Assembly: GCF_003367395.1 (NCBI RefSeq)
Contig: NZ_CP031417.1
Coordinates: forward strand, 62,001-126,000
Source of the DNA: Pseudolabrys taiwanensis
Lineage (GTDB): Bacteria; Pseudomonadota; Alphaproteobacteria; Rhizobiales; Xanthobacteraceae
Reading direction: 5' to 3'
DNA: 64,000 nt
In this document: positions 1 to 8,806 of the stretch, piece after piece
How positions within the stretch are numbered: the stretch's first letter is position 1
Layout of the letters: each line of letters starts with the position of its first letter
Notes under the pieces: generated by a model
Told to the model about the DNA's origin: nothing
Database searches by the model: none
The model's input: only the letters and a program-made list of their open reading frames with translations
Made by a program: the position numbers and the translations under genes

Positions 1-1
1 C

Positions 2-3000
2 ATCATCATCCTGGGCGCCGTGTCCTATGGCCGGTTGCCGGTCGCGCAATACCCGGAGATCGCGCCGCCGACGATCAACGTCACCGGCCAGTATCCGGGC
101 GCCAGCGCCGAAACGGTGGCCGAGACGGTGGTCGCGCCCATCGAGCAGCAGATCAACGGCGTCGAGGGGATGCTCTATATCTCCTCCAACTCGACCGCCG
201 ACGGCCGCTTCTCGATCGCGGTGACGTTCGACCTCGGCACCAATCTCGACACCGCCCAGGTGCAGGTGCAGAACCGCGTCGCCATCGCGCAACCGCGATT
301 GCCGGCCGCCGTGCAGCAGGTCGGCGTGGTGGTGAACAAGTCCTCGCCCGACATTCTGATGCTGGTGAACCTCTATTCGCCGGACAAGTCGCGCGACCCG
401 CTGTTCGTTTCGAACTACGCCAACATCCAGATCAAGGACGTGCTGACGCGTGTCGACGGCGTCGGTTCGATCACCGTGTTCGGCAGCCGCGATTACGCGA
501 TGCAGATCTGGATCGATCCGGACCGTCTGCAATCGCTCAATCTGACCGCCACGGACGTGACGCAGGCGCTCGCCGCGCAGAACGTGCAGGTCGCCTCCGG
601 CGTGCTCAACCAGCCGCCGGTGCCGAACCAGCTCGCCTTTCAGGTCGCCGTGCGCACGCTCGGGCGCCTGAGCGATCCCAACGAATTCGCCAACATCGTC
701 GTCAAGCAGACGCCGACGGCGGTGGTGCGCATCAAGGACATCGGCCGGGTCGAACTGGTCGCGCAGGACTATTCGTCGAACTCCTACCTCGACAAGAACG
801 AGTCCGTGGCCCTCGCGGTGTTCCAGCGGCCGGGTTCGAACGCGCTCACGACCGGCGACAACATCGTCAAGACGATGCAGCAGATGTCGAAGGAGTTCCC
901 GACGGGGGTCACCTACGGCATCTATTATAACCCGACCCAGTTCATCCAGGAGTCGGTCACCAACGTCATTCATACGATCTTCGAGGCCGTCATCCTCGTC
1001 GTGATCGTGGTCATCCTGTTCCTGCAAACCTGGCGTGCGGCCGTCATCCCGCTGCTGGCGATCCCGATCTCGCTCATCGGCACTTTCTTCGCGATGACGC
1101 TGTTCGGATTTTCGCTCAACAACCTGTCACTGTTCGGCCTTGTGCTTGCCATCGGCATCGTGGTCGACGATGCCATCGTCGTCGTCGAGAATGTCGAGCG
1201 CAACATCGCGGCGGGCTTGAATCCGCGCGAGGCGGCGCGCCGCACCATGGACGAGGTCGGCACCGCGCTCGTCTCGATCGCGCTGGTGCTCTGCGCGGTG
1301 TTCGTGCCGACGACGTTCATCACCGGCATCACGGGACAGTTCTACAAACAGTTCGCGCTCACCATCACGGCGGCGACGGTCATCTCGCTGCTGGTGTCGT
1401 TGACCCTGTCGCCGGCGATGTGCGCGCTGCTGCTGAAGCCGCACGAGACGCATGGCCGCGTACCCATTTGGGCGAGACCCATCCGCGGCTTCTTCGGCCT
1501 GTTCAATCGCGGCTTCGATGCGTTCGCGCACGGCTACGGCGCGATCGTCAAGCGCGCGGTGCGCTTCGCGGTGGTGATGCTGGTGGTCTATGCCGGCATT
1601 CTTGCGCTTGGCCTCAACGAATTCCGCCGCACGCCGCAAGGCTTCATTCCGCAAATCGACCGCGGCATCCTGATCATCTCCGCGCAATTGCCGCCGGGCT
1701 CCTCGCTCCAGCGTACCGACGAAGTGATGCGACGTGCCGCCGACCAGGTGCTGGCGACGCCGGGCGTCGCGCATGCCGTCGTCGTGGTCGGCTTCTCGGG
1801 CGCGACCTTCACCAACGCGCCGAATGCGGGCGCGATGTTCGTGGTGCTCGATCCGTTCGATCAACGCGCGCGCGATCCCAACCTCTCGTCGGGCGCGATC
1901 CAGCGGGCGCTGTTCGCCAAGATGGGTGCGATCCAGGAAGCCTTCATGGTTGTCGTGCAGCCGCCGCCGGTGTCCGGCATCGGCAATGCCGGCGGCTTCC
2001 GTATGATGGTCGAGGATCGGTCGGGCTCCGGCCTCGCGGCGCTTCAGGGCGCCGTCTACGCCATGATGGGCCGCGCGGCGCAGACGCCGGGCCTGCAGCA
2101 GGTGTTCTCGCTGTTCGAGATCTCCACGCCGCAGCTCTACCTCGACATCGACCGCGTCAAGGCGCAGCTGCTCGGCATCAACATCGCCGACGTGTTCTCG
2201 ACCCTGCAGGTGCAGATCGGTTCGCTCTATGTGAACGACTTCAACTTGTTCGGCCGTACGTTCCGTGTGCAGGCGCAGGCCGATGCGGCGCATAGGCTCG
2301 AGCCGAAGGACGTGTTGGCGCTGCGCGTGCGCAACAGTTCGGGCGGCACGGTGCCGATCGCTTCCTTCGCCACGGTGCGGGACATTTCCGGTCCGTACCG
2401 CGTGCCGCGCTACAACCTTTATCCGGCGGCCGAGCTCGACGGCTCGGCGGCGCCTGGCTACAGCCAGGGGCAGGCGATCGAGATGATGCAGCAGATCGCG
2501 GCCCAGACCCTGCCGCCGGGTTTCAGCTACGAGTGGACGACGCTCGCCTTCCAGCAGATCCGCGCCGGCAGTACTGCGATGTTCGCCTTCGTCCTGGGCG
2601 TTGCCTTCGTGTTCCTGGTGCTGGCCGCGCAGTACGAAAGTCTGCTGCTGCCGATGTCGGTCATTCTCATCGTGCCGATGTGCCTGGTGGCGGCGATCCT
2701 CGGCGTGCAGTTGCGCGGCCTGGACAACAACATCCTCACGCAGGTCGGCTTCATCGTGCTGATCGCGCTCGCGGCGAAGAACGCCATTCTGATCGTCGAG
2801 TTCGCCAAGCAGCTCGAGGACGAGGGGCGGGACCGCTTCGAGGCGGCGGTCGAAGCCGCGCGTCTGCGTCTGCGGCCGATCCTGATGACCTCGCTCGCCT
2901 TCATCTTCGGTGTGGCGCCGCTGGTGTGGGCGATCGGTGCCGGCGCCGAGCTGCGTCAATCGCTCGGCACGGCGGTGTTCTACGGCATGATCGGCGTCAC

Positions 3001-3100
3001 CGCGTTCGGCTTGATCTTCACGCCGGTGTTCTACGTCGTGTCGCGCTGGATCGCGCTGCGTCGCGAGCGCGGCCGCGTGCAGTCGGAGCCGGCTGAATAG
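2..3100 (+). CDS. RND efflux pump inner-membrane transporter (HAE1/AcrB type), 5' end cut by window
   Basis: Proton-driven multidrug efflux permease of the inner membrane, working with a periplasmic adaptor and an outer-membrane channel. About 1032 residues are visible; the reading frame is already open at base 2, so only the first turn or two of the N-terminal membrane helix is missing. The conserved VAQYPEIAPP stretch follows it. The proton-relay acidic pair (Asp389-Asp390, in VVDDAIVVVEN) and the matching Lys926 (AAKNAILIVEF) are present, in the usual AcrB spacing. The two periplasmic loops and C-terminal helices run to the stop, so the pump looks intact. The adaptor gene is probably upstream, outside the window. 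No OprM-like channel gene follows; the next gene, 22 bp on, is an unrelated hydroxylase. Family call is secure; the substrate cannot be told. Confidence 0.95.
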   Translation: MIILGAVSYGRLPVAQYPEIAPPTINVTGQYPGASAETVAETVVAPIEQQINGVEGMLYISSNSTADGRFSIAVTFDLGTNLDTAQVQVQNRVAIAQPRLPAAVQQVGVVVNKSSPDILMLVNLYSPDKSRDPLFVSNYANIQIKDVLTRVDGVGSITVFGSRDYAMQIWIDPDRLQSLNLTATDVTQALAAQNVQVASGVLNQPPVPNQLAFQVAVRTLGRLSDPNEFANIVVKQTPTAVVRIKDIGRVELVAQDYSSNSYLDKNESVALAVFQRPGSNALTTGDNIVKTMQQMSKEFPTGVTYGIYYNPTQFIQESVTNVIHTIFEAVILVVIVVILFLQTWRAAVIPLLAIPISLIGTFFAMTLFGFSLNNLSLFGLVLAIGIVVDDAIVVVENVERNIAAGLNPREAARRTMDEVGTALVSIALVLCAVFVPTTFITGITGQFYKQFALTITAATVISLLVSLTLSPAMCALLLKPHETHGRVPIWARPIRGFFGLFNRGFDAFAHGYGAIVKRAVRFAVVMLVVYAGILALGLNEFRRTPQGFIPQIDRGILIISAQLPPGSSLQRTDEVMRRAADQVLATPGVAHAVVVVGFSGATFTNAPNAGAMFVVLDPFDQRARDPNLSSGAIQRALFAKMGAIQEAFMVVVQPPPVSGIGNAGGFRMMVEDRSGSGLAALQGAVYAMMGRAAQTPGLQQVFSLFEISTPQLYLDIDRVKAQLLGINIADVFSTLQVQIGSLYVNDFNLFGRTFRVQAQADAAHRLEPKDVLALRVRNSSGGTVPIASFATVRDISGPYRVPRYNLYPAAELDGSAAPGYSQGQAIEMMQQIAAQTLPPGFSYEWTTLAFQQIRAGSTAMFAFVLGVAFVFLVLAAQYESLLLPMSVILIVPMCLVAAILGVQLRGLDNNILTQVGFIVLIALAAKNAILIVEFAKQLEDEGRDRFEAAVEAARLRLRPILMTSLAFIFGVAPLVWAIGAGAELRQSLGTAVFYGMIGVTAFGLIFTPVFYVVSRWIALRRERGRVQSEPAE

Positions 3101-3122
3101 ATATAAATCGAGGGAGTGCGCC

Positions 3123-5423
3123 ATGGCGTCGACGAAGTTCGGATTCGGTCAACCGGTCACCCGAAAAGAGGACGATGCCTTGGTGCGCGGCGCCGGCCGT
3201 TACGTCGCCGACGTGGCGCCGGAAGGCGCGCTGCATGCTTTCGTGCTGCGCTCGCCGCACGCCCATGCGCGGTTCAGGATCGAAGACATTGCCCGCGCCC
3301 GCGGTATGAAGGGCGTGCGGGTCATTCTCACCGCCGACGATGTTGCCGATCTCAATCCCATGCCGACACCCGGCATTTTTCCCGGCGGCGATATCAAGGT
3401 GCCGCCTTATCCCGTGCTCGCCAAGGACGTGGTGCGCCATGTCGGCGACATGGTCGCCTTCGTCGTCGCCGATACGCTCGACATCGCCCGGGACGCGGCC
3501 GAGGCGATAGCGGTCGATTGGGAGCCGCTGCCGCATGTGATCGGCGCGCTCGACGCGCTGGCGCCGAATGCGCCCAAGGTCTGGCCGGACCGTACCAATC
3601 TCGTGTTCGAAACCGAGATGGGCGATGCCGCCGCGACCAAAGCCGCCTTCGCCGGCGCGGCGCGCACGGTGAAGACGACCATCGTCAATCAGCGTCTCGT
3701 GACGAATTACATGGAGACGCGCGGCGTCATCGCCGATTACGACGGCGAGCGCTATACGCTGACGCTGACCAGCCAGGGGCCGCATCTCATCCGTGACATC
3801 ATCGCCGAGGCGGTGATGAAGCTGCCGGCCGACAAGATGCGCGTGATCACGCCGGCCGATGTCGGCGGCGGTTTCGGCACCAAGGCGTTTCCTTATCGCG
3901 AATATGCGCTGGCGGCGGTGGCGGCCGAGCGGACGCGCAAGCCGGTCAAATGGGTTGCCGACCGCGCCGAGCATTTCCTCGGCGACAGCCATGGCCGCGA
4001 CAACGTCTCGACCGCGACGCTCGCCTTCGACGACAAGGGCCGCATTCTCGCGCTCGAACTCGACATCGTCGCCGACATGGGCGCGTATCTGTCGTGCTAC
4101 GCGCCGTACATTCCGTGGCTTGGCATGGGCATGGCGACCGGCGTCTACGACATTCCAGTCGCGCATGCGCGGCTGCGCGGCACTTACACCAACACCGTGC
4201 CGGTCGATGCCTATCGCGGCGCTGGGCGTCCCGAGGCGTCCTACCTCATCGAGCGCGCCGTCGATCATGCGGCGCGCGAACTCGGCATCGCGCCCGACGT
4301 GCTGCGGCGGAAAAACGTGATAAAGCCGAAGGCGATGCCGTATCGGACGCCGACCGGCAAAGTCTACGACTCCGGCGATTTCGCCGGCACATTGGCGCGT
4401 GCGCAGGAGCTGATCGATTGGGCCGGCTTCAACAAGCGCGCGGCGGCGGCCAAGCGCGCCGGCAAATTGCGCGGCATCGGCATCGCCACGTATGTCGAGG
4501 CTTGCGGCAATAACGGACCTGAGACGGCGACGCTGCAGCTCGACCGCGACGGCGGCGTCACGCTGCTGATCGGCTCGCAGGCGTCGGGGCAGGGGCATCA
4601 GACCTCCTACGCGCAGCTCGTCGCCGACCGGCTCGACCTGCCGCCGGACAAAGTGCGCGTCATCCAGGGCGACACCGATCGCATCGCGACCGGCGCCGGC
4701 ACCGGCGGTTCCAGCTCGATTCCGGTCGGCGGCGTCGCCGTCGACCGCGCCGGCAGGACGCTCGGCGAGCAGCTCAAGCAGCTCGCCGCCGATGCGCTGG
4801 AGGCAAGCGCGGGCGACATGGAGATCGCCGACGGCGGCGTGCGCGTCGCCGGCACCGACCGCGCTATCTCCTTCGCCGATCTGGCCACGCATCCGGCGGC
4901 GACGCCGGACAAGCTCGTCGCCGCGGAAGAATTCGGCGTCGAGCCGGCGACGTTTCCGAACGGCACGCATATCGTCGAGGTCGAGATCGATCCCGATACC
5001 GGCGCGACGGCGATCGTCGCTTACGTGATCGTCGACGACTTCGGCGCGACGCTCAATCCGCTCCTGCTCGAAGGCCAGGTGCATGGCGGCACGGTGCAGG
5101 GCATTGGCCAGGCGCTGTTGGAGGACACCGTCTACGACAAGGGCTCGGGGCAGCTCGTGTCCGCCTCGTTCATGGATTACGCCATGCCGCATGCGCAAGA
5201 CGCGCCGGACTTCGTGTTCGAGACGCGCAACGTGCCGTGCAAGACCAATCCGCTCGGCGTCAAGGGCGCGGGCGAGGCCGGCGCCATCGGTTCATGTCCG
5301 GCGGTCATGAATGCGGTCATCGACGCGCTCGACCGCGCCTACGGCATCCGCGCCATCGACATGCCGGCGACGCCGGTGAAGATCTGGACCGCGATCCAAC
5401 AGGCCAGGCAAAAGGCGGCGTGA
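3123..5423 (+). CDS. Molybdopterin-binding large subunit, xanthine dehydrogenase / CoxL-like (form II) family
   Basis: Large (Mo-MCD cofactor) subunit of a molybdenum hydroxylase, 766 residues. Visible family marks are GGGFGTK (residues 248-254), the form II active-site loop AYRGAGR (363-369, not the AYXCSFR of true CO dehydrogenase), a GSQASGQGHQT cofactor loop, and the catalytic glutamate in KGAGEAG (Glu718). This argues against CO as substrate; an aromatic N-heterocycle, aldehyde or purine is more likely. The start ATG follows a GAGGGAG ribosome site. No [2Fe-2S] small subunit, FAD medium subunit or XdhC maturation gene lies in the window, so the electron partner is unclear; the convergent di-haem cytochrome c gene 70 bp away is a candidate, as in cytochrome-coupled members of the family. 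Substrate unknown. Confidence 0.9.
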   Translation: MASTKFGFGQPVTRKEDDALVRGAGRYVADVAPEGALHAFVLRSPHAHARFRIEDIARARGMKGVRVILTADDVADLNPMPTPGIFPGGDIKVPPYPVLAKDVVRHVGDMVAFVVADTLDIARDAAEAIAVDWEPLPHVIGALDALAPNAPKVWPDRTNLVFETEMGDAAATKAAFAGAARTVKTTIVNQRLVTNYMETRGVIADYDGERYTLTLTSQGPHLIRDIIAEAVMKLPADKMRVITPADVGGGFGTKAFPYREYALAAVAAERTRKPVKWVADRAEHFLGDSHGRDNVSTATLAFDDKGRILALELDIVADMGAYLSCYAPYIPWLGMGMATGVYDIPVAHARLRGTYTNTVPVDAYRGAGRPEASYLIERAVDHAARELGIAPDVLRRKNVIKPKAMPYRTPTGKVYDSGDFAGTLARAQELIDWAGFNKRAAAAKRAGKLRGIGIATYVEACGNNGPETATLQLDRDGGVTLLIGSQASGQGHQTSYAQLVADRLDLPPDKVRVIQGDTDRIATGAGTGGSSSIPVGGVAVDRAGRTLGEQLKQLAADALEASAGDMEIADGGVRVAGTDRAISFADLATHPAATPDKLVAAEEFGVEPATFPNGTHIVEVEIDPDTGATAIVAYVIVDDFGATLNPLLLEGQVHGGTVQGIGQALLEDTVYDKGSGQLVSASFMDYAMPHAQDAPDFVFETRNVPCKTNPLGVKGAGEAGAIGSCPAVMNAVIDALDRAYGIRAIDMPATPVKIWTAIQQARQKAA

Positions 5424-5493
5424 CGCACTACGGCGCGGCGCACCTACCTTTCCCCGCGGGCATGACGGAGCAAGGTGCGGGGCATAGCCCGGA

Positions 5494-6378
5494 CTACTGC
5501 GCCTTCTTCGTCACCGTCGTCGGCTGCGCCGGCAGTGCCTTCAGATAGGCCGCGATCGCCTCGCGGTCCTGCGGCGTCAAGCGGCTGGTGCTGTTGCGCA
5601 CGACCTCGCCCATCTCGCCGCCGACGGTGCCGCCTTGCGGCAGGTCGCCGGTCGCGAGCAGGTCGGCGATGTCGGCGGCGCTCCAGTCGGCAAGGCCGCT
5701 CTTGTCCGGCGTGAGGTTGCCGGCGACGAGGTCGCCGACCGGCATGCGCGCGCCCGAGAGCCAATGGTCACGCTCGACCGCGCCGAACGCGTTGCGCGGC
5801 GTATGGCATTCGCCGCAATGCGTGAGCGCCTCAACGATGTAGGCGCCGCGGTTCCAGGTCATGTCCTTATCCGGGACTTGCTTGTATTCGCCGGCCGTGA
5901 AGTAGAGCCACTTCCACGGCGCGAGCGTGGCACGTATCGAGAAGGGAAAGCGCAGCTCGTGCGGGCGGCTCGGTTTGTTAGAGGGCGGCACGGTCTTGAG
6001 ATAAGCGCGCAAGTCCGCGACGTCCTGCGCCGACATCTTGGTGTAGGCCGTATAGGGAAACACCGGATAGAGATGCTGGCCGGACGGCGACACGCCCTCG
6101 CGCAGCGCGCGCGCGAACTCGGCATCCGACCAGCGGCCGATGCCATGCTCGGGATCGGGCGTGATGTTCGGCGCATAGAAGGTGCCGAACGGCGTCTTCA
6201 GCGCGGGGCCACCGGCGAGCGCCGGGCCGCCTGGCTCGGTGTGGCAGGCGTAGCAGCCGGCGGCATCGAAGATGTATTTGCCCCGCTCGGCCGACAGCGG
6301 CGGCTGTTGTGCGTGCGCCGTGGCGGTGAAGGCGGCCACGGCGCAGACGACGCTAAGAAGGCGGCCCGTCGTGGTCAT
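5494..6378 (-). CDS. Di-haem cytochrome c, periplasmic
   Basis: Exported cytochrome c of 294 residues. A signal peptide (hydrophobic residues about 8-23, cleavage near AHA-QQ) is followed by two haem sites: CYACH (Cys42, Cys45, His46) and CGECH (Cys188, Cys191, His192). The two-domain layout resembles the cytochrome subunits that take electrons from membrane alcohol, aldehyde or nicotinate-type dehydrogenases. It is convergent with the molybdenum hydroxylase gene, 70 bp apart, so the two are not co-transcribed, but convergent neighbours can still be functional partners. No C-terminal membrane anchor is evident. The function as electron acceptor for the hydroxylase is inference. Confidence 0.85.
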   Translation of the reverse strand: MTTTGRLLSVVCAVAAFTATAHAQQPPLSAERGKYIFDAAGCYACHTEPGGPALAGGPALKTPFGTFYAPNITPDPEHGIGRWSDAEFARALREGVSPSGQHLYPVFPYTAYTKMSAQDVADLRAYLKTVPPSNKPSRPHELRFPFSIRATLAPWKWLYFTAGEYKQVPDKDMTWNRGAYIVEALTHCGECHTPRNAFGAVERDHWLSGARMPVGDLVAGNLTPDKSGLADWSAADIADLLATGDLPQGGTVGGEMGEVVRNSTSRLTPQDREAIAAYLKALPAQPTTVTKKAQ

Positions 6379-6415
6379 CGCGTCCGCTTTGCACTGAGCC
6401 GCCGCGTACGAGAGT

Positions 6416-6440
6416 GCCCTCTCCCCGCGGGGGAGAGGGC
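6416..6440. repeat. Perfect palindrome of the CTCTCCCC-type intergenic repeat family
   Basis: Two 11-bp arms (6416-6426 and 6430-6440) around a 3-bp loop, rich in C on one arm and G on the other. It lies between the cytochrome c' stop and the cytochrome c start, both on the minus strand. Similar C/G-rich hairpins recur near 24.74, 43.17, 52.23 and 53.18 kb and inside the RbbA-like gene. Confidence 0.75.
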
Positions 6441-6485
6441 GTCAGCCGTGTGCGAGGCGCCGCTTCGTCCCGGCTCAACCACGCC

Positions 6486-6977
6486 TCATTCCTCGAAACG
6501 GAACTTGCCGCCGCTCTTCTTCGGCCCGCCGTGGCAGGCGCCGCACGCCTCGGCGACCTTCGGCCACTGCGCCTTCACGGCCTCGACGTTGCCGCTCTTG
6601 GCGGCCTCGCCGATGGCGGTGGTGGCGGCGATCAGGTCGCTCGTGGCTTTGTCGAACTCGGCGCGCTGGCTCCAGATTTCCGGCTTGGCCCGCGTGGTCG
6701 GCACCGCCTCGCGGCCGCTGCCCGGCGGGAACAGCGTGGCGAACTTTTTCAGCGCATCGACGGCCCCGGCGGCCTTGGTCGCCACCGCGGCGACATCGGT
6801 GCTGTTGCCGCGCGCCACCTGCGAGATGTCGCGATAATAGTTGGGCCAGAGGTGGTCCATAATGTCCTCGCGCGCCTTGGCCACCTCGGCCGGCGTCTGC
6901 GCCCAGGATACGGAGATCGCAGTGGAGAACGCAGCCACGGTTCCGGCAAGCGCCAGCGCTGAGACGATTCGGATCAT
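6486..6977 (-). CDS. Cytochrome c' family protein
   Basis: Periplasmic class II c-type cytochrome of 163 residues. A signal peptide ending near SWA-QT is followed by an all-alpha domain with the single haem site close to the C terminus: CGACH, Cys145, Cys148, His149. That C-terminal placement is diagnostic of cytochrome c'. Such proteins bind NO or CO or pass electrons in the periplasm. The ATG at 6977 is preferred to the TTG one codon upstream, because GGAGGT sits 7 bp before the ATG. It is transcribed in the same direction as the di-haem cytochrome c 108 bp downstream, with a palindrome between them. Confidence 0.88.
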   Translation of the reverse strand: MIRIVSALALAGTVAAFSTAISVSWAQTPAEVAKAREDIMDHLWPNYYRDISQVARGNSTDVAAVATKAAGAVDALKKFATLFPPGSGREAVPTTRAKPEIWSQRAEFDKATSDLIAATTAIGEAAKSGNVEAVKAQWPKVAEACGACHGGPKKSGGKFRFEE

Positions 6978-7268
6978 CAAGTGAACCTCCGGGGTTTCAG
7001 TCGGATCATGGATGGCTGCGGAACAAGGCGGCCCGCGCTCTCACCGCATAGTCGCAGGCGCGACGCGCGCGGCAAGGCGGCATTGTCCCGCATCTGCACA
7101 AAATCCCGTGAAAGTGGTGCGACAATGGCCTCCGGCCCGATCCTCGTGCCCGGGGCTCCGGCAATGGCGCCGGACGCGCACCACCCATGTGCCGAGAATA
7201 ACCCCGCAGACAGGCGCATTATTCGCGGCTAGTTATGGCAATGCTCCCGCCGCCGGGATTCGAGGGGA

Positions 7269-8186
7269 ATGTTTCTATTCAAGGCCATCGGCCTCAAGCT
7301 GTTTTCCGCGCTTCTGTTCGCCATGATGTCGGCCCTGGTGCGACAGCTGGGTGACGTCGCCCCGGTCGGCCAACTCGTCTTCTTCCGTTCCGCCTGCGCC
7401 ATCCCGCCGGTGCTGCTCATCTACGCGCTGCGCGGCGAGCTGATGGCGACGCTCTATACCAAGCGTCCTTTGGGGCAGCTCGGCCGCGGCCTGCTCAGCA
7501 TCTGCGGCATGTTCTCCAACTTCTCGTCGCTGACGCGTCTGCCGCTCGCCGACGCGACGGCGCTCGGCTTCGCCTCGCCCTTGATCACGGTGGCGCTTGC
7601 GGCCGTGATCCTCAAGGAGAAGGTGCGTTTCTTCCGCTGGGCCGCTGTCATGGTCGGATTCGTCGGCGTCATCGTGATGCTGATCCCGCATCTCGACGTG
7701 AGCCATTACGCGGGCGTTGCCGGCGCGACCGCGGCCGCGGGCGCGGCCTTCGCCATCTTCTCGGCCTTCTGCAATGCCGGCACCGTCATCCAGACGCGCC
7801 GCCTCACGCAAAGCGAGACCACGTCATCGATCGTGTTCTATTTCTCGCTCGCCACGACCTGCGCCGGCGCGGTGACTTTGCCTTTCGCCTGGTACACGCC
7901 GACGATGTCGGAGCTGTTGATGCTGATCTCGCTCGGCGTGCTCGGCGGCCTCGCGCACATCTTTCTCACCGAGAGCTACCGTTACGCCGCCGCCTCGGTG
8001 ATCGCGCCGTTCGATTATTCGTCGCTCTTGTGGGCGGTGCTGCTCGGCTACTGGATGTTCGGCGAACTGCCGCAGGCGCTGGTCTATCTCGGCTCGGCCA
8101 TCGTTGTTTGTGCCGGCCTGTTCGTGATCTTCCGCGAGCGTCAGCTCGAGATGAGGCGACGCGCGGAAGCAGGGCTGGAGCCGTAG
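7269..8186 (+). CDS. EamA/DMT family transporter
   Basis: Inner-membrane exporter of the drug/metabolite transporter superfamily, 305 residues, with about ten hydrophobic helices in two EamA repeats (first about 1-135, second about 145-290). Family members export amino acids, nucleotides or other small metabolites; the substrate cannot be told. The ATG at 7269 has a purine-rich GAGGGGA only one base away, so the true start could be a few codons downstream, although the hydrophobic N terminus fits. The TAG stop codon lies inside the left end of a palindromic repeat that starts at 8183. Confidence 0.85.
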   Translation: MFLFKAIGLKLFSALLFAMMSALVRQLGDVAPVGQLVFFRSACAIPPVLLIYALRGELMATLYTKRPLGQLGRGLLSICGMFSNFSSLTRLPLADATALGFASPLITVALAAVILKEKVRFFRWAAVMVGFVGVIVMLIPHLDVSHYAGVAGATAAAGAAFAIFSAFCNAGTVIQTRRLTQSETTSSIVFYFSLATTCAGAVTLPFAWYTPTMSELLMLISLGVLGGLAHIFLTESYRYAAASVIAPFDYSSLLWAVLLGYWMFGELPQALVYLGSAIVVCAGLFVIFRERQLEMRRRAEAGLEP

Positions 8187-8285
8187 GGTGTGCAAAGGCG
8201 CGTTTTTAACGCGCCGTGCGCACGCTCAGCGTTTTTGGCAGAGGCTGACGTGGGCACGGCGCGATCGCGCCTTTGCCCACCCTAC
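8183..8285. repeat. Long imperfect palindrome, family A copy 1
   Basis: It begins GTAGGGTG and ends CACCCTAC, with inner arms GCAAAGGCGCG and CGCGCCTTTGC. Its left end overlaps the stop codon of the EamA gene. Related copies lie at 24316-24457 and 55611-55714, each just past a gene end. It may fold in RNA as a 3'-end stabiliser or terminator; this is inference. Confidence 0.8.
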
Positions 8286-8295
8286 AAACAGCCGG

Positions 8296-8535
8296 TTACC
8301 GAAACGCCTTGAAGGTGATGATGGTGTGGGTGTCCTTGATGCCGGGGATCACCTGCACCTTCTCATTCACGAAATGGCCGATGTCGGTATTGGCGTCGAC
8401 ATAAAACTTCACCAACAGATCGTAGTCGCCGGCGGTGGAATAGATCTCGGACGCGATTTCGGCTTCGGCGAGCGCATTGGCGACCTGATACGACTTGCCG
8501 AGGTCGCACTTGATCTGAACGAAGAAGGGGGTCAT
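8296..8535 (-). CDS. Stand-alone Lrp/AsnC ligand-binding (RAM) domain protein
   Basis: Small 79-residue protein matching the effector-binding beta-alpha-beta domain of Lrp/AsnC regulators, without a DNA-binding helix-turn-helix. Recognisable pieces are the N-terminal FVQIKC strand, the central GDYDLLVKFYV, and the PGIKDTHTIITF close. Such stand-alone domains bind amino acids and oligomerise. The ATG at 8535 is chosen because the upstream frame extension reads like non-coding DNA and the domain begins there. It runs divergently from the thiM riboswitch leader. Its left edge abuts a family A palindrome. Confidence 0.85.
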   Translation of the reverse strand: MTPFFVQIKCDLGKSYQVANALAEAEIASEIYSTAGDYDLLVKFYVDANTDIGHFVNEKVQVIPGIKDTHTIITFKAFR

Positions 8536-8719
8536 TCCGAAGCCTCCGCCCGATCGCGGGACCGCCCCGGATCGGCTTGATGAAGTTTGCCGCGTCGCGG
8601 CTGATTTAACCGCAATCCAGCAAAAACGCGACTGTCTGGCAAGGCGCGCGGCTCCGGAGTGGCGGCCGCGCAGGACTTGCCTTGGCGCCCGCCGGGGAAT
8701 AGGTAACCCGCCAGCAATC

Positions 8720-8803
8720 TCGTGGGGTGTCCGGCTTGCCGGGCTGAGAGGCTGAGTGGCCAACCCAACGAACCTGATCCGGGTCATGCCGGCGGAGGGA
8801 TTT
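8720..8803 (+). promoter_or_regulatory. TPP (THI-box) riboswitch
   Basis: Thiamine pyrophosphate-sensing leader. It shows the conserved blocks in order: GGGGTG at 8724-8729, GGCTGAGAGG near 8743-8752, the thi-box core GAACCTGATCCGGGTCATGC at 8770-8789, and the closing GGCGGAGGGA. The 3' strand also supplies the GGAGGG ribosome site of thiM, 8-9 bp before its ATG, so ligand binding probably masks translation initiation. It controls thiM-thiD. Confidence 0.95.
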
Positions 8804-8806
8804 GAG

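Noticed and set aside
1127..3124. Long minus-strand open frame of 665 codons
   Set aside because: It lies opposite the RND gene; its product is Arg/His/Asp-rich with no family motifs, as expected for the antisense of a GC-rich gene.
3018..5198. Minus-strand open frame of 726 codons
   Set aside because: Antisense of the molybdenum hydroxylase, with no motif of its own.
8756..8806. Upstream GTG start for thiM
   Set aside because: It would begin inside the riboswitch core; the riboswitch-provided ribosome site points to ATG 8807.
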